Positions 1 through 10,438 of a stretch of DNA of 64,000 bases are shown here, piece by piece. Each line of letters starts with the position of its first letter. The stretch's first letter is position 1. A program made the position numbers and the translations under genes. The stretch comes from Leclercia adecarboxylata (GTDB lineage Bacteria > Pseudomonadota > Gammaproteobacteria > Enterobacterales > Enterobacteriaceae). The notes beneath the pieces are model-generated. The model did no database searches and was not told where the DNA came from. It was given only the letters and a program-made list of their open reading frames with translations. Where the stretch lies: positions 186,001 through 250,000 of the forward strand of contig NZ_CP035382.1 of the NCBI RefSeq assembly GCF_006874705.1. The letters are read 5' to 3'.

Positions 1-336
1 TTCGCTGCGCCCCTCCCCTTCCCCAATCACTTTACTGCCATCCTGCAATACCAGCCGTCCCCGTCCATTGCCGGTCAGCGCGCCGCGGATGCGCAGGGTT
101 TTACCCTCGGGGATAAAAATGGCGGTGTTGATGTTATCGCAGGTGAGCCCGGCGGGTACCACCACGGTGTCGCCGTCGGTAAAGGCCTTTTTGAAGGCTG
201 CGATCCAGTCACGATGGTTATACCGGCTGATGTCCACCGTGGCGCCGCTCGCGGCGGCACGCACGCCTGTCATGGATGCGGCGGCCAGTACGGAACAGGT
301 AGTGACAAACGCGCGTCGCGTCATCTCTTTCGGCAT
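1..336 (-). CDS. wcaM: Colanic acid biosynthesis protein WcaM (N-terminal part, cut by window edge)
   Basis: Last gene of the colanic acid operon; only the first ~112 residues are in the window and the frame stays open to base 1. The start at 336 follows a GGAGG-like stretch. The N-terminus carries a twin-arginine type motif (TRRAFVTT, about residues 6-13) and a hydrophobic stretch, as in E. coli WcaM, suggesting export. The following segment ([13 protein letters not shown], then VVVPAG and CDNIN) matches the start of the parallel beta-helix region of the family. Its biochemical role in colanic acid production is not established. It lies 13 bases after wcaL, so it is surely co-transcribed with it. 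Confidence 0.9.
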   Translation of the reverse strand, partial: MPKEMTRRAFVTTCSVLAAASMTGVRAAASGATVDISRYNHRDWIAAFKKAFTDGDTVVVPAGLTCDNINTAIFIPEGKTLRIRGALTGNGRGRLVLQDGSKVIGEGEGRSE

Positions 337-349
337 ATCGCCTCCCTTT

Positions 350-1570
350 TTAAAGCGTCTGTAGCAGAGTGGCTAACTGCCGGTTGATCAGGTGTTGATT
401 AAAATCGTTCTCGACTTTCCGGCGCGCATTGTGCAGCACGGGCGAGAGCTCATGGTCATCCAGCGCGGCGAAGCGCTCCAGCTGCGTGGCCAGCGCCTCG
501 GGGTTGTTCTCTTCCACCAGCCAGCCGGAGTGGCCGGGTTCGATCAGTTCAGGAATGCCGCTGTGTACCGTGGAAACCACCGGGATACCCACCGCCATCG
601 CCTCCATCAGCGCCACCGGGATGCCTTCCATATCGCCATCCGTGCCGGTGACCGACGGCAGTAAGAAGACATCGGCGGCATCGAGCATGGCTTTGACCTC
701 ATGGCTGGGCTTGAACCCCGGCATCTCGACATACTCCTCCAGCTCGTACTGTTCGATCAGGGTGCGCAGGCGGCGCTCCCAGGGGCCAATGCCGAGAATA
801 CGATAGCGAAAAGCTACCCCGCGCGCTTTTAGCTGCCGGCAGGCCTCGATCGCCACGTGCAGCCCTTTTTTCTCAGTCAGGCGTGCCACTGAGATAATTT
901 CCAGCGGAGTTCCCGGGGCCTTCACCGGTCGTTGGGTAAAGCGATCCATATCCACGCCCATGCGCGAGACGGTGATTTTTTCGGGCGGGCAGCCCATGTT
1001 TTTCAGACGCCCGGCCCAGAGATCGCTTATCGGCAGCATCATATCGCCACGCTGAAACAGGCGTTGATACTCCGGGGTGTAGTGCGCCAGTACCTCCCGG
1101 CTGGAGATATCGATCCCGTGGAAGACGGTAGCAATTTTCCCCTCGATAACCCCCAGCTCGCGCAGCTTGGCCGCCGTGACGCCCGCCGGGCCGAAATGGG
1201 CGATAAACACATCCGCGCGCCAGGGCCGTGCCGTCTGGCCGCAGATGGCGGAGAGGATCAGGTTGCGCGATTCGGCGCCATAGCGGGAAACATTCAACGC
1301 CCTCCAGGTGCCGGGGCGATGCAGCCCGCGCAGAGTCTGACGGGCGCGGTAGCCCAGTTTTGCCAGCTTGCCCTGCGGCTCATCCTGCAGCCAGCGGGTT
1401 TTGCTGGCCAGGTCGTATTGCGTCCACGCGGCATGGGTATTTTGCGTGTCGCCCTTCTGCAGGGCGACGATCTCCACGTCATAACCCATATCAATAAACG
1501 CGGTGATCTGGTTCAGCACAAAAGTTTCTGACGAGAGCGGGAATTTCAGCAAGAAGAAACCAACCTTCAT
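350..1570 (-). CDS. wcaL: Colanic acid glycosyltransferase WcaL
   Basis: 406-residue GT4-type (GT-B fold) glycosyltransferase, the same length as E. coli WcaL. The N-terminus [17 protein letters not shown] is characteristic of the family, and the C-terminal half holds the nucleotide-sugar binding region with the [14 protein letters not shown] segment (E-x7-E type motif). It is thought to add one of the sugars of the colanic acid repeat unit on the cytoplasmic face of the inner membrane; the exact linkage is not shown by the sequence. The start overlaps the wcaK stop by 4 bases, which implies translational coupling. Confidence 0.95.
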   Translation of the reverse strand: MKVGFFLLKFPLSSETFVLNQITAFIDMGYDVEIVALQKGDTQNTHAAWTQYDLASKTRWLQDEPQGKLAKLGYRARQTLRGLHRPGTWRALNVSRYGAESRNLILSAICGQTARPWRADVFIAHFGPAGVTAAKLRELGVIEGKIATVFHGIDISSREVLAHYTPEYQRLFQRGDMMLPISDLWAGRLKNMGCPPEKITVSRMGVDMDRFTQRPVKAPGTPLEIISVARLTEKKGLHVAIEACRQLKARGVAFRYRILGIGPWERRLRTLIEQYELEEYVEMPGFKPSHEVKAMLDAADVFLLPSVTGTDGDMEGIPVALMEAMAVGIPVVSTVHSGIPELIEPGHSGWLVEENNPEALATQLERFAALDDHELSPVLHNARRKVENDFNQHLINRQLATLLQTL

Positions 1571-2847
1571 TTGCCCTCCCCGACCCGATCCAGCACCGAT
1601 TTCACCATCCTGATGCCGTTCTCACGTTCGGCTTTCACCGCCACCGCGAGGCGTTCGTTGATGGCCGGCAACTGGCCGAGGGTGTCGCCCACCATCGCGC
1701 CCAGGGAGCCATCCAGCAGATGGCGAATATCCACCGCCATCTCCGGCATCCCCAGCTGCTGCATGATCCCGGCAGACTTGTGTTCATAGTTAATGGCAAT
1801 GGCCGGGGTGCCAAAGTTCATGGAGATGATCGCGGAATGCAGACGGGTGCCGACGGTCAGATCGCAAGCCCCCAGCAGTTTGCCCATCTCGAGGTCGTTC
1901 AGTTCGTCCATCACCACGTGATATCGGGATGGATCGCTGACGTGCTGGCGCAGGTTGAGCGCCACCATGCGGTCATCTTTGTTGTAGCTGTCGATCCCGG
2001 TACAGGTGGAGAGCGCCAGCACCTGATAACCACTGTCCAGTACCCGGTTGACCACCTCAGCAAAGGCCTTTTCGTAGGCCGCCTGGGTGGTGCCCAGACG
2101 TTTGTCGAACGGGGCCAGTTCGCGCAGGGTAATGGCGACGGTTTTTTGCTGCCCCGCCACGTTCAGCCAGTGCTGCACGGCATAGCTCGGGGTAAAGTTC
2201 GCCTCCTGATGATCCACCAGCCAGGCGGTGTCCACACCCTGCCCCACTTTGGTTGTATCGATCTCGCTGCGCTGCATCAGATTCAGACTTACCGACTCAC
2301 GCAGGATCAGGGCATCGCAGTGGCCAAACACATAGTTCGCCAGCTGGTTGAACTGCGGATCCTGGAACGGCCCGACGCTGTGGCCGACCATAAACAGCGG
2401 TTTTTTCGCCATAAAGGTACAGAGCGCATGCTCAAACTGCGGCACGCCGTAGAGGTCAACGAAGAAGGAGCCGCCCACCTGGATGATGGCGTCGTAGCCG
2501 GAGAGCAGACGAACAAAATCGGTAAAGCCCTGAGCGATAGCAATGTTGCGCAGCTTGCCGGTGTCGGTCACCCGGGAGAGGAGGACCTGATGCTGATAGC
2601 GGCGGCGCAGCACCTTTTTCACCCGGCCCATTACCCCTGCGGCACTGTTATGCTGTTTCATCTGGCTGTAGAGCGGATCGCCCATCACCGGGCGGTTCAG
2701 CAGCCAGGAGGAGCTCACCGGGTAGCGGCTCATCACATCGACTTCGGTCTCCGGCGACAGAGCGTAAATGGCATCCAGCAGGCCGCGCAGAATGGCGCTG
2801 TCACCACGGTTACCACAGGTATGGTTGCCCAGAATCAGTAATTTCAT
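1567..2847 (-). CDS. wcaK: Colanic acid pyruvyl transferase WcaK
   Basis: 426 residues, as in E. coli. It belongs to the polysaccharide pyruvyl transferase family: the N-terminal GNHTCGNRGDSAILRG loop and the C-terminal VGTRLHSAIISMNFG motif with its conserved His are both present. It is expected to transfer pyruvate from phosphoenolpyruvate to the terminal galactose of the repeat unit as a ketal. A 51-base gap with a C/G-rich hairpin separates it from wzxC upstream, and it overlaps wcaL downstream by 4 bases. Confidence 0.95.
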   Translation of the reverse strand: MKLLILGNHTCGNRGDSAILRGLLDAIYALSPETEVDVMSRYPVSSSWLLNRPVMGDPLYSQMKQHNSAAGVMGRVKKVLRRRYQHQVLLSRVTDTGKLRNIAIAQGFTDFVRLLSGYDAIIQVGGSFFVDLYGVPQFEHALCTFMAKKPLFMVGHSVGPFQDPQFNQLANYVFGHCDALILRESVSLNLMQRSEIDTTKVGQGVDTAWLVDHQEANFTPSYAVQHWLNVAGQQKTVAITLRELAPFDKRLGTTQAAYEKAFAEVVNRVLDSGYQVLALSTCTGIDSYNKDDRMVALNLRQHVSDPSRYHVVMDELNDLEMGKLLGACDLTVGTRLHSAIISMNFGTPAIAINYEHKSAGIMQQLGMPEMAVDIRHLLDGSLGAMVGDTLGQLPAINERLAVAVKAERENGIRMVKSVLDRVGEGK

Positions 2848-2865
2848 AATAACCTCTTAAAAGAT

Positions 2866-2893
2866 TCCCCTCCCCAAAGGGTGAGGGGGAGGA
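2866..2893. repeat. Short C/G-rich palindrome between wzxC and wcaK
   Basis: CCTCCCC (2869-2875) can pair with GGGGAGG (2886-2892) across a short loop. A very similar palindrome occurs at 5794-5816 between wcaJ and manB, which suggests a dispersed intergenic repeat rather than a terminator: neither copy has a following T-run, and both lie inside an operon. It may affect mRNA stability. Confidence 0.5.
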
Positions 2894-2898
2894 AATAA

Positions 2899-4377
2899 TT
2901 AGCCTGCGCGAAGCAGCGTTTTTATCTTTTCGTTGCGGCAGAACTGACGCTTGATCTCCACCACCAGCGCATTCCGCGACAGCACGATCATCACCGCGAA
3001 GGCCAGCGCACCGGCTGCCACCTGCACCGCCAGCAGCGCCGCCAGCGGCAGTTGGCCGTTAAGGACGATACCCAGGCCATAGCTCACCGCCAGCGTCGGC
3101 AGCGACAGGTAAAACGGCAGCCACAAGCTCAGGATGTACTGACGATAGCTGGAGCCCAGCACCGGCTTAATCATTACGAAGTAGCTCAGCACGGTATTGA
3201 TTATCTGCACCAGCAGGAAGCCCAGCGTTACCCCCATCGCGCCGGCCAGATGGCCGCCGATGACGATCGCCGGGATAAACAGGAATGTTTTAAACACATT
3301 GAATTTGAAGCTGATATCGACGCGGGCTTTGGCCATTAGCAGGGAACCAATCGGGTTACCAACCGAGCGTAGCAGCCCCACCACGCACAGCAGCTGCAGG
3401 ATCGGCACAATGCTGACCCACTTTTCACCGAACACCAGCGGCACCAGATTTCCGGAAACCACCATCAGCCCCAGCAGGGTCGGGAAGTTAATGATCCCCA
3501 CCACCGACAGCAGCTTGTAGAAGTTGATCCGCAACTTTTCAGTGTCGTCCTGAATTTTGGCAAAAGCCGGGAACAGCACGCGAGTGATGATCGGGTTAAG
3601 CTTCATTGGCGGCACCACCGCCACGTTGTACGCCAGGTTATAGCCCCCCGCCACGCTGGCCCCGAGGATGCGCGCCAGTACTAAAGTGGAAAGGTTGGTG
3701 TTGACGTAGTTGATGATGCTGTCGGCGGTCAGCCAGGCGCCGAAGCGCAGGTTGGACGATACCGAAGAGAGCGAGAAGTGGAAGCCAGGACGGTAAATCT
3801 TGCGGCCAAAGTAGCCGAACAGCAGGGTGCGTACGGCAGAGTTCACCAGATACCCGAGGATCGCGGTCATTGCCAGCGGCCAGAAATGGGCGCTGACCAC
3901 GGTAAAGGTAAACCCGGCCAACACCGCGCTGGTCTCGATCATGCCGATTTTGCTGAACTCCAGCTCCTTTTGCATCAGGGCGCGGAACTGCTGCCCATGG
4001 GGGATCACCACAAACGCAAACGACAGGGCGCGCATCAGCGGGGCCAGCTCCGGGTTATTCAGCGCGTCAGCAATAACATCACTGAGCAGGAAAAGTGCGA
4101 CAAATACCAGCACCCCAAGGCCAACGTTCAGCCAGTAGAGGGTGGTCAGCTCCAGCTGGCTGATCTCCTTACGCTGAATAATCGAGTTGGCGATGCCGAA
4201 GTCCGACAGCGTATCGGCCAGAGCGATGATCACCAGCGAGACGGTCAACAGGCCAAACTGGTGGTTATCAATAATGCGCGCCAGCACCGTCATCTGCACC
4301 AGCCCGAGGCCGATGATGATCACCGTGGCGATAGCCGACCACTTTGCTCCGCTGAGGGTTTTCTCACGTAAGCTCAT
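2899..4377 (-). CDS. wzxC: Colanic acid repeat-unit flippase WzxC
   Basis: 492 residues, the same as E. coli. It is a polytopic inner-membrane protein of the MOP/PST exporter family, with hydrophobic segments along the whole length. The N-terminal LREKTLSGAKWSAIAT segment is typical of WzxC. It moves the undecaprenyl-diphosphate-linked hexasaccharide from the cytoplasmic to the periplasmic face for polymerisation by the WcaD polymerase. A 1-base gap separates it from the wcaJ stop, so translation is probably coupled. Confidence 0.95.
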   Translation of the reverse strand: MSLREKTLSGAKWSAIATVIIIGLGLVQMTVLARIIDNHQFGLLTVSLVIIALADTLSDFGIANSIIQRKEISQLELTTLYWLNVGLGVLVFVALFLLSDVIADALNNPELAPLMRALSFAFVVIPHGQQFRALMQKELEFSKIGMIETSAVLAGFTFTVVSAHFWPLAMTAILGYLVNSAVRTLLFGYFGRKIYRPGFHFSLSSVSSNLRFGAWLTADSIINYVNTNLSTLVLARILGASVAGGYNLAYNVAVVPPMKLNPIITRVLFPAFAKIQDDTEKLRINFYKLLSVVGIINFPTLLGLMVVSGNLVPLVFGEKWVSIVPILQLLCVVGLLRSVGNPIGSLLMAKARVDISFKFNVFKTFLFIPAIVIGGHLAGAMGVTLGFLLVQIINTVLSYFVMIKPVLGSSYRQYILSLWLPFYLSLPTLAVSYGLGIVLNGQLPLAALLAVQVAAGALAFAVMIVLSRNALVVEIKRQFCRNEKIKTLLRAG

Positions 4378-4378
4378 G

Positions 4379-5773
4379 TTAGTACGCCGCTTTATTCACG
4401 AAGCCCTTGAAGACGGTGAGAAAAACGATTTTGATATCGAACCAGAGGCTCCACTCACGGATGTACTCCAGATCGAACTCAATGCGTTTTTCCATCTTCT
4501 CCAGGGTGTCGGTTTCACCGCGCCAGCCGTTGATCTGCGCCCAGCCGGTGATGCCCGGTTTCACTTTATGGCGCAGCATGTAGCCTTCAATCAGGGCGCG
4601 ATACTGCTCGTTATGTGCCACGGCGTGCGGACGCGGGCCGACAATCGACATGCCCCCGGTTAACACATTAATAAACTGCGGCAGTTCGTCGAGGGAGGTG
4701 CGGCGCAGGAAGTTACCGACGCGGGTGACGCGCGGATCGTTTTGCGTCGCCTGGGTCACCACCTCGTCGTTTTCCATCACCTTCATGGAGCGGAATTTCC
4801 ACACCATGATCGGCTTCCCGTCCATGCCGTAGCGGGTCTGGCGGAAGATCACCGGCCCTTTTGAGGTGAGTTTAACCGCCAGGGCAATGGCGCAGAGCAC
4901 CGGGGAGATCAGCAGCAGGATCATCGAGGAGAGGACGATGTCCTCCGCGCGCTTCAGCACCCGGTTGAGCCCGGAAAGCGGCGTGTCATACAGCGGCACC
5001 ACCGGCACGCCGTTTACCTCTTCAATGCGGGAATGCAGGATGTTAAAGGTGAAGACATCAGGGATCAGGATCACCGAGCAGGTAGTATCCGCCAGTTTGC
5101 GCATCAGGGTTTTGATTCGGGCTTCGTCGCTCATCGGCATGGCGATGTAGACGTTGTGGATCTTGCCGGCTTTGGCATCGTCAATCAGCTGGGAATAATT
5201 ACCGGCCCAGTCAGCAGAGACACCGCCGGGCTGCGCGTCGTGATAGACCCCGACCACGTCAAATCCCAGCCACGGCTCCTTGCGAAAACCGTCCAGCAAA
5301 GCCAGTCCCGCGGGCATACTCCCGGCCACCGCCACCCGGCGAGTGTTGTAGCCGCGGTTACGCAGCCAGCCCGCGCCGTAGCGGATAAGCGATCGGCAGA
5401 CCACCATCCCCACGCTGGTGAGCAGGTACCAGGCAAAATAGGTGGCAAAGCGATTATCAAAGTCGTTGTTAAACGCCACCAGCCCGAAGCTGAAGACCAG
5501 GCTTAAGGTCCAGTTCTGCAACAGCAGCAGGAGCTCGGTGGCGATCTTGACGCCACGCCATGAACGGTAGAAGTCGGTCATCCCGCCGATCATCTGGAAG
5601 ACCACCAGCGCGATCAGCGCCATCAGCAGGTGCATGTAGAGGAAAGGCAGCCCGCTGAGTTTACACACCATCCACAAGCCACCGAACATGATGGTGATAT
5701 CAGAAAAACGCTGCACCATAGAGATTAACGATGCATTCGTTTTGGCTCGCTCGCGCTTTTTTAGATTTGTCAT
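4379..5773 (-). CDS. wcaJ: UDP-glucose:undecaprenyl-phosphate glucose-1-phosphate transferase WcaJ
   Basis: 464 residues, as in E. coli. It is the initiating enzyme, which attaches glucose-1-phosphate from UDP-glucose to undecaprenyl phosphate. The N-terminal part has several membrane segments and a central CoA-binding-like domain. The C-terminal polyprenol-phosphate hexose-1-phosphate transferase domain shows VWKFRSMK, RTSLDELPQF (the conserved Asp-Glu pair) and SIVGPRPHAV. It is the first committed step of the pathway and is followed directly by the flippase gene. Confidence 0.96.
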   Translation of the reverse strand: MTNLKKRERAKTNASLISMVQRFSDITIMFGGLWMVCKLSGLPFLYMHLLMALIALVVFQMIGGMTDFYRSWRGVKIATELLLLLQNWTLSLVFSFGLVAFNNDFDNRFATYFAWYLLTSVGMVVCRSLIRYGAGWLRNRGYNTRRVAVAGSMPAGLALLDGFRKEPWLGFDVVGVYHDAQPGGVSADWAGNYSQLIDDAKAGKIHNVYIAMPMSDEARIKTLMRKLADTTCSVILIPDVFTFNILHSRIEEVNGVPVVPLYDTPLSGLNRVLKRAEDIVLSSMILLLISPVLCAIALAVKLTSKGPVIFRQTRYGMDGKPIMVWKFRSMKVMENDEVVTQATQNDPRVTRVGNFLRRTSLDELPQFINVLTGGMSIVGPRPHAVAHNEQYRALIEGYMLRHKVKPGITGWAQINGWRGETDTLEKMEKRIEFDLEYIREWSLWFDIKIVFLTVFKGFVNKAAY

Positions 5774-5793
5774 CGTTGTTCCTGTTTCAGGGT

Positions 5794-5816
5794 CCCCTCC
5801 CCCGTCGGGAGAGGGG
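5794..5816. repeat. Short C/G-rich palindrome between manB and wcaJ
   Basis: CCCCTCCC (5794-5801) faces GGGAGAGGGG (5807-5816) with a small bulge. It resembles the palindrome at 2866-2893 in the same operon. It has no T-run, so it is unlikely to be a strong intrinsic terminator. Confidence 0.5.
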
Positions 5817-5822
5817 CAAGGA

Positions 5823-7193
5823 TTACTGATTCAACAGCGCCATAATGTCCTGCGTTCGCGCCGCCATCAGCGCCGCATCGGCGCGGGATTCCACGTTCAG
5901 GCGCACCACCGGCTCGGTATTCGACGAGCGTAAATTGAAGCGCCACTGGGGGAAGGTCATGCTGATGCCGTCGGTACGGTCGATCTCCAGCGCGTGCAGA
6001 GCGAAGTGGTTCTCCACCCGGGCAATCGCCTCGGCCGGGGCCGCGAGGGTGCTGTTGATCTCCCCGCTCGCCGGGAAGGCCGCCATGCGGTCACGCACCA
6101 GCTCACCCAGCGACTGGCCCTTCAGGCACAGCAGTTCGGTGACCAGCAGCCACGGGATCATCCCGCTGTCGCAGTAGGCAAAATCGCGGAAGTAGTGATG
6201 GGCGCTCATCTCGCCGCCGTAAATCGCGTCTTCTTCGCGCATCCGCTCTTTGATAAACGCATGGCCGGTCTTCGACATCACCGGGGTACCGCCCGCCGCC
6301 GCGACCACATCCACCGTGTTCCAGGAGAGACGCGGGTCGTGAATAATGCGCGAACCGGGGTTTTTCTCGAGGAAGGCTTCCGCCAGCAGGCCGACGATGT
6401 AGTATCCCTCGATAAACTGCCCTTTCTCGTCGAACAGGAAGCAGCGGTCGAAATCGCCGTCAAAGGCGATGCCCATGTCCGCGCCGTGCTCAATCACCGC
6501 GTTGCGGGTGTCGGCCCGGCACTCCGGCAGCAGCGGGTTCGGAATACCGTTCGGGAAGGTACCGTCCGGGGTATTGTGAACTTTGATGAAGGTGACAGGC
6601 ACGTTAAGCGCCTTAAAGCGGGCTTCCAGGGCATCCACCACCGGGCCTGCCGCGCCGTTACCGGAGTTGATCACAAGCGTGAGCGGCTTGAGGTTCGCCA
6701 GATTGATGTATCCCAGCAGGTGGTCGATATAGGCCTCACGCAGATCGAGAGTTTTATAGCTGCCGCGCTTCGCCTCGTTCACCGGCGGGAAATTGTTGGC
6801 TTCCGCCAGACGCTGTACGTCGCGCAGGCCGGTGTCGCCGCTGATCGGACGAGCCCCTTCGCGCACCAGCTTCATGCCGTTGTAGTCCATCGGGTTATGG
6901 CTGGCGGTCACTTCGATGCCGCCGTCGACACCTAAATGGAAGGTGGCAAAGTAGATCTCTTCGGTACCGGACAAACCGATGTCCAGCACGTCGACGCCCG
7001 CGTCCTGCAGCCCTTTCGCCAGCGCCAGCTTCAGGGATTCGCTGGTCAGACGCACGTCGCCGCCCAGCACAATGGTTTTTGGCTTTAAGTATTCGCCGTA
7101 CGCGCGGCCAATGCGCCACGCAATGTCCTCATTCAGCTCTTCACCGAGCTTGCCGCGAATATCGTAGGCTTTAAAACAGGTTAATTTTTGCAT
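5823..7193 (-). CDS. manB: Phosphomannomutase ManB (CpsG)
   Basis: 456 residues from the second of two adjacent ATG codons. That ATG sits at a better distance from the AAGGGG ribosome site than the one at 7196, and the length then equals E. coli CpsG. It interconverts mannose-6-phosphate and mannose-1-phosphate for GDP-mannose and GDP-fucose supply. The phosphoserine loop TASHNP and the metal loop DGDFDRC of the alpha-D-phosphohexomutase family are present. It is cytoplasmic and sits next to manC, which uses its product. Confidence 0.96.
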   Translation of the reverse strand: MQKLTCFKAYDIRGKLGEELNEDIAWRIGRAYGEYLKPKTIVLGGDVRLTSESLKLALAKGLQDAGVDVLDIGLSGTEEIYFATFHLGVDGGIEVTASHNPMDYNGMKLVREGARPISGDTGLRDVQRLAEANNFPPVNEAKRGSYKTLDLREAYIDHLLGYINLANLKPLTLVINSGNGAAGPVVDALEARFKALNVPVTFIKVHNTPDGTFPNGIPNPLLPECRADTRNAVIEHGADMGIAFDGDFDRCFLFDEKGQFIEGYYIVGLLAEAFLEKNPGSRIIHDPRLSWNTVDVVAAAGGTPVMSKTGHAFIKERMREEDAIYGGEMSAHHYFRDFAYCDSGMIPWLLVTELLCLKGQSLGELVRDRMAAFPASGEINSTLAAPAEAIARVENHFALHALEIDRTDGISMTFPQWRFNLRSSNTEPVVRLNVESRADAALMAARTQDIMALLNQ

Positions 7194-7217
7194 CATTACC
7201 CCTTATTCAGGCAACAG

Positions 7218-7241
7218 TTGGCCCGACCCTGACAGGGCCAA
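7218..7241. other. Hairpin in the manC-manB intergenic region
   Basis: TTGGCCC (7218-7224) and GGGCCAA (7235-7241) are perfect inverted copies around a 10-base loop. No T-run follows on the minus strand, so it is more likely an mRNA-stabilising hairpin than a terminator. Confidence 0.4.
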
Positions 7242-7259
7242 TTAAATTTTTATCTTTTC

Positions 7260-7290
7260 GTAGGCCCGGTAAGCGCAGCGGCACCGGGCA
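7260..7290. repeat. REP-like element between manC and manB
   Basis: The stretch GTAGGCCCGGTAAGCGCAGC and the following GGCACCGGGCA match the enterobacterial REP palindrome pattern (GCCGG...CCGGC type with an internal loop). The same family is seen as pairs at 32907-32987, 50798-50869 and 57453-57544. The location inside an operon is common for REPs that modulate mRNA decay. Confidence 0.65.
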
Positions 7291-7302
7291 AATGCGTAAG
7301 CG

Positions 7303-8739
7303 CTATACGCGCCCGTAACGATCCTCAAAGCGGACAATATCGTCCTCTTCCAGGTACGAGCCGGAGCGCACCTCAATCAGGTCGAGCGGGATTTTCCCCG
7401 GGTTTTCCAGACAGTGGGTCGCGCCCAGTGGGATGTAGATCGATTCGTTTTCCCCCAGCAGCGTCACCACCTCGTCGATGGTCACTTTGGCGGTACCCGC
7501 CACCACCACCCAGTGCTCGGCGCGGTGATGGTGCATCTGCACCGACAGCCCTTCGCCTGGTTTAACGGTGATGCGTTTGACCTGGTAGCGATCGCCCTCG
7601 TCGATGGAGTCGTATTTGCCCCATGGACGGTAAACTTCGCGGTGAATGTGGTGCTCATGGCGACCATCGGCCTTAATCTGCTCCACCACTTTTTTGACGT
7701 CCTGCACTGCGTTGCGATCGGCAATCAGCACCGCGTCTTTGGTCTGCACCACCACCAGATCTTTGACGCCGACGGTGGTCACCAGCCCGGATTCGGCATA
7801 AACGTAGCTGTTCTCGGTTTTATGGCTGATCACATCCCCGTGATGGACGTTGCCTTCCGGGGTCTGGGCGCTGATCTCCCAGAGCGATGACCAGGAGCCA
7901 ACGTCGCTCCAGCCCGCATCCATCGGGACCACTACCGCATCAGCGGTACGTTCCATTACCGCATAATCCACCGACTCTTCCGGACAGGCGAGGAACGCGG
8001 CTTCATCGACGCGAATAAAGTCCAGATCCGGGTCGACGGTTGCCATGGCTTTTTCGCAGGCATCCAGGATATCCGGACGGAACTTTGCCAGCTCTTCCAG
8101 ATAACGACCGGCGCGGAACAGGAACATGCCGCTGTTCCAGTAATATTCACCGCTGGCGACGTAGGCCTGGGCGGTTTCCATATTCGGCTTTTCGACAAAC
8201 TGCGCCACGTCAAAGGCCAGGCTGTCGCCCTCGCCCGGCGTGATGTTGCCGCGGCGAATATAGCCATAGCCGGTTTCCGGCAGATCCGGCACGATGCCGA
8301 AGGTCACCAGCTTGCCGCTTTCGGCATAGGGAATGGCTGAACGCACGGCATCGCGGAAGGCCTCTTCCTGCTGGATCACGTGATCCGCCGCCAGCACCAG
8401 CATCAGCGGATCGCAATCCGGGCTGCTGCGTTGCGCCGCCAGCGCCGCCAGGGCGATGGCCGGGGCGGTGTTGCGCCCGGCAGGCTCAAGAATGATGTTT
8501 TCGGTCAGCTTGTTCAGCTGACGCAGCTGCTCGGCGACGATAAAGCGGTGCTGTTCATTACAGATCACCACCGGGCTTTCACAATTCACGCCATTCAGAC
8601 GGTTCACCGTCGTCTGCAGCATGGTGAGTTCCCCTTTCAGGCAGAGGAACTGTTTTGGATAGAGCACGCGGGAGAGCGGCCACAACCGGCTGCCAGAGCC
8701 ACCTGCCATTACCACCGGGTACAACGTATTTTTACTCAT
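7303..8739 (-). CDS. manC: Mannose-1-phosphate guanylyltransferase ManC (CpsB)
   Basis: 478 residues, as in E. coli. The N-terminal nucleotidyltransferase domain starts with the pyrophosphorylase signature [12 protein letters not shown] (about residues 13-24), with VEKP further on. The C-terminal cupin domain has [16 protein letters not shown]. It makes GDP-mannose from GTP and mannose-1-phosphate, the precursor for Gmd and Fcl. It starts 3 bases after the wcaI stop. Confidence 0.96.
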   Translation of the reverse strand: MSKNTLYPVVMAGGSGSRLWPLSRVLYPKQFLCLKGELTMLQTTVNRLNGVNCESPVVICNEQHRFIVAEQLRQLNKLTENIILEPAGRNTAPAIALAALAAQRSSPDCDPLMLVLAADHVIQQEEAFRDAVRSAIPYAESGKLVTFGIVPDLPETGYGYIRRGNITPGEGDSLAFDVAQFVEKPNMETAQAYVASGEYYWNSGMFLFRAGRYLEELAKFRPDILDACEKAMATVDPDLDFIRVDEAAFLACPEESVDYAVMERTADAVVVPMDAGWSDVGSWSSLWEISAQTPEGNVHHGDVISHKTENSYVYAESGLVTTVGVKDLVVVQTKDAVLIADRNAVQDVKKVVEQIKADGRHEHHIHREVYRPWGKYDSIDEGDRYQVKRITVKPGEGLSVQMHHHRAEHWVVVAGTAKVTIDEVVTLLGENESIYIPLGATHCLENPGKIPLDLIEVRSGSYLEEDDIVRFEDRYGRV

Positions 8740-8742
8740 GAT

Positions 8743-9966
8743 TTATCCCCGAATATCTGCAATAAACTGGCTCAGCACGTTCTCTTTCTCGAGCGTGCGT
8801 TCGGCATAGTCACGGGCGACCCTGTTCTCTTTGGGCATCGTCAGCGCCTGTTCAATCCCGGCTACTAGCGCGGGCACCGACTCGGGCTCCACGCACACGG
8901 CGATCCCCGGCAGGGTGTCGCACAGCTGGCCCAGCTCGGTATGGGCTTCGGCAGTGATCACTGCGTTGCCGCCCACCGCCAGAATGTTGGTCAGCTTGGA
9001 GGGCAGAACCGCATCCGCCGCGCCGCGCTTCTGCACCACGAGATGGCAGTCGGCCATCTTCAGCAGCGCCGGTAAGGCGTCGTAAGACTGCAGCGGGAAA
9101 AACTGAACATTCTGCAGGCCGCGCTCGCGGGCCATTTTCTCCAGCCGCGCTTTGCCGCCCCCCTGGCCGACAATCACAAACTGCCAGGGCTTATCGCTGA
9201 GCGCTGCGGCGGCGTCGATGACGTTCTCCAGCCCCTGCTTCTCACCGATATTGCCGGAATAGAGCACAATCTTTTGCGCTTCAGCCAGACCCAGCTGTGC
9301 GCGCAGCGCCGCCACGTCTTCAGGCGTGATGTCGCGAAAACGCGCCACTTCAGACCAGTTAGGGAAGAAGATCACCTTCTCTGCCGCCACGCCCTTCTCC
9401 TGCGCCTTGTTCATCATTGAGCGGGAGATGGTCGAGACATAATCCACGTTGTGCAGGCCGCTGCGCTCGAAGGCGCTGGCCAGTTTCGCGACTTTGCCGC
9501 CTTTGCCTTTGCCCGCCATGCCCAGACCGAGCATGGCGTCCACTTCATAATCCTGAATGTGCAGCAGGGTGCGGGCCCCGGAGAGTTTGCCCAGCAGGCG
9601 CATGCCCGGGGTACAAAACAGGGTCGGCACCACGCCGATAATGCGATCCGGCTTCCAGCGACGTTGCGCCATCAGCGGGAAGAAACTGCTCAGGGCAAAG
9701 CTGCCCAGGTGAATCAAACGCTTTAAGGTTGAGGGCTGCTTAGGCACGTACAGCGGGCAGCGCCAGACGGTGGCAGCCCCCTCTTCACGGCGGTAGCGCC
9801 AGCTTGAATAGCGCTCGCCCACTTTCCATTCCGGGTAGTAAGGCGGGGCCGTAATGACCCGCACCTCATGACCCTGTCTGGCCATCCACTCCACCATCTC
9901 GCCGGTGTATTTGCCGATACCGGTCAGTTCGGGAGAGTAGTTAATGCCGTACACGAGGATCTTCAT
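8743..9966 (-). CDS. wcaI: Colanic acid glycosyltransferase WcaI
   Basis: 407 residues, as in E. coli. GT4-type glycosyltransferase: the N-terminal domain begins [20 protein letters not shown] with the glycine-rich acceptor loop, and the C-terminal domain has the [17 protein letters not shown] segment used for nucleotide-sugar binding. It has been proposed to be a fucosyltransferase of the repeat unit; the sequence alone does not show the sugar. It overlaps gmm by 4 bases. Confidence 0.95.
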   Translation of the reverse strand: MKILVYGINYSPELTGIGKYTGEMVEWMARQGHEVRVITAPPYYPEWKVGERYSSWRYRREEGAATVWRCPLYVPKQPSTLKRLIHLGSFALSSFFPLMAQRRWKPDRIIGVVPTLFCTPGMRLLGKLSGARTLLHIQDYEVDAMLGLGMAGKGKGGKVAKLASAFERSGLHNVDYVSTISRSMMNKAQEKGVAAEKVIFFPNWSEVARFRDITPEDVAALRAQLGLAEAQKIVLYSGNIGEKQGLENVIDAAAALSDKPWQFVIVGQGGGKARLEKMARERGLQNVQFFPLQSYDALPALLKMADCHLVVQKRGAADAVLPSKLTNILAVGGNAVITAEAHTELGQLCDTLPGIAVCVEPESVPALVAGIEQALTMPKENRVARDYAERTLEKENVLSQFIADIRG

Positions 9967-10436
9967 AGTCCCGGTACCCCAACCTGATCCAGGAAATAGG
10001 CCCGGCTGTTGTCATGCACGTTATCGCTTGCCAGCAGGGCGTCCGGTTTCAGCCAGCGGTAGTCGTCGTGTTGGGAATCAGGCAGACGCAGGTCTGCCTG
10101 ATTCACCTGCAGGCGATACCCGATCACCACGTAGTGGGTGGTGAAACCGGTGCCGGAAAAGTTGTCGTCATAGAAGTGCTGCCAGACCCCGTAGAACTGC
10201 CCCGCCGTCATCGGCAGGCGCAGCCCCAGCTCCGCCTCAGTGAGACGCGCGAAAGCATTTTCCAGCGTCTCGTCTTTCTGCACCCGCCCCCCCGGCACGA
10301 ACCAGTAGCCCTGCGCCGGACGGTTGGTACGCTGCCCGAGCAGGAACTCGCCCCGCTCGTTCTCCACAACCAAATCGATGGAGATCAGCGGCGTGGAACG
10401 CACCACAGTGGCAAAATCTTCCTGACTTAAAAACAT
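9963..10436 (-). CDS. gmm: GDP-mannose mannosyl hydrolase Gmm (WcaH)
   Basis: 157 residues, starting [16 protein letters not shown]. An upstream in-frame ATG would extend it into fcl, but the chosen start matches the E. coli N-terminus and leaves 2 bases after the fcl stop. It is a Nudix-family enzyme: the Nudix-like box [17 protein letters not shown] begins near residue 49, and the family's altered tail is seen (LTEAELG). It hydrolyses GDP-mannose and GDP-glucose to GDP and free sugar, probably tuning GDP-sugar levels. The stop overlaps the start of wcaI by 4 bases. Confidence 0.95.
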   Translation of the reverse strand: MFLSQEDFATVVRSTPLISIDLVVENERGEFLLGQRTNRPAQGYWFVPGGRVQKDETLENAFARLTEAELGLRLPMTAGQFYGVWQHFYDDNFSGTGFTTHYVVIGYRLQVNQADLRLPDSQHDDYRWLKPDALLASDNVHDNSRAYFLDQVGVPGL

Positions 10437-10438
10437 AT

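Noticed and set aside
1720..2841. Open frame of 373 codons on the plus strand opposite wcaK
   Set aside because: Antisense shadow of a complete, full-length wcaK; composition is low complexity and unlike any protein family.
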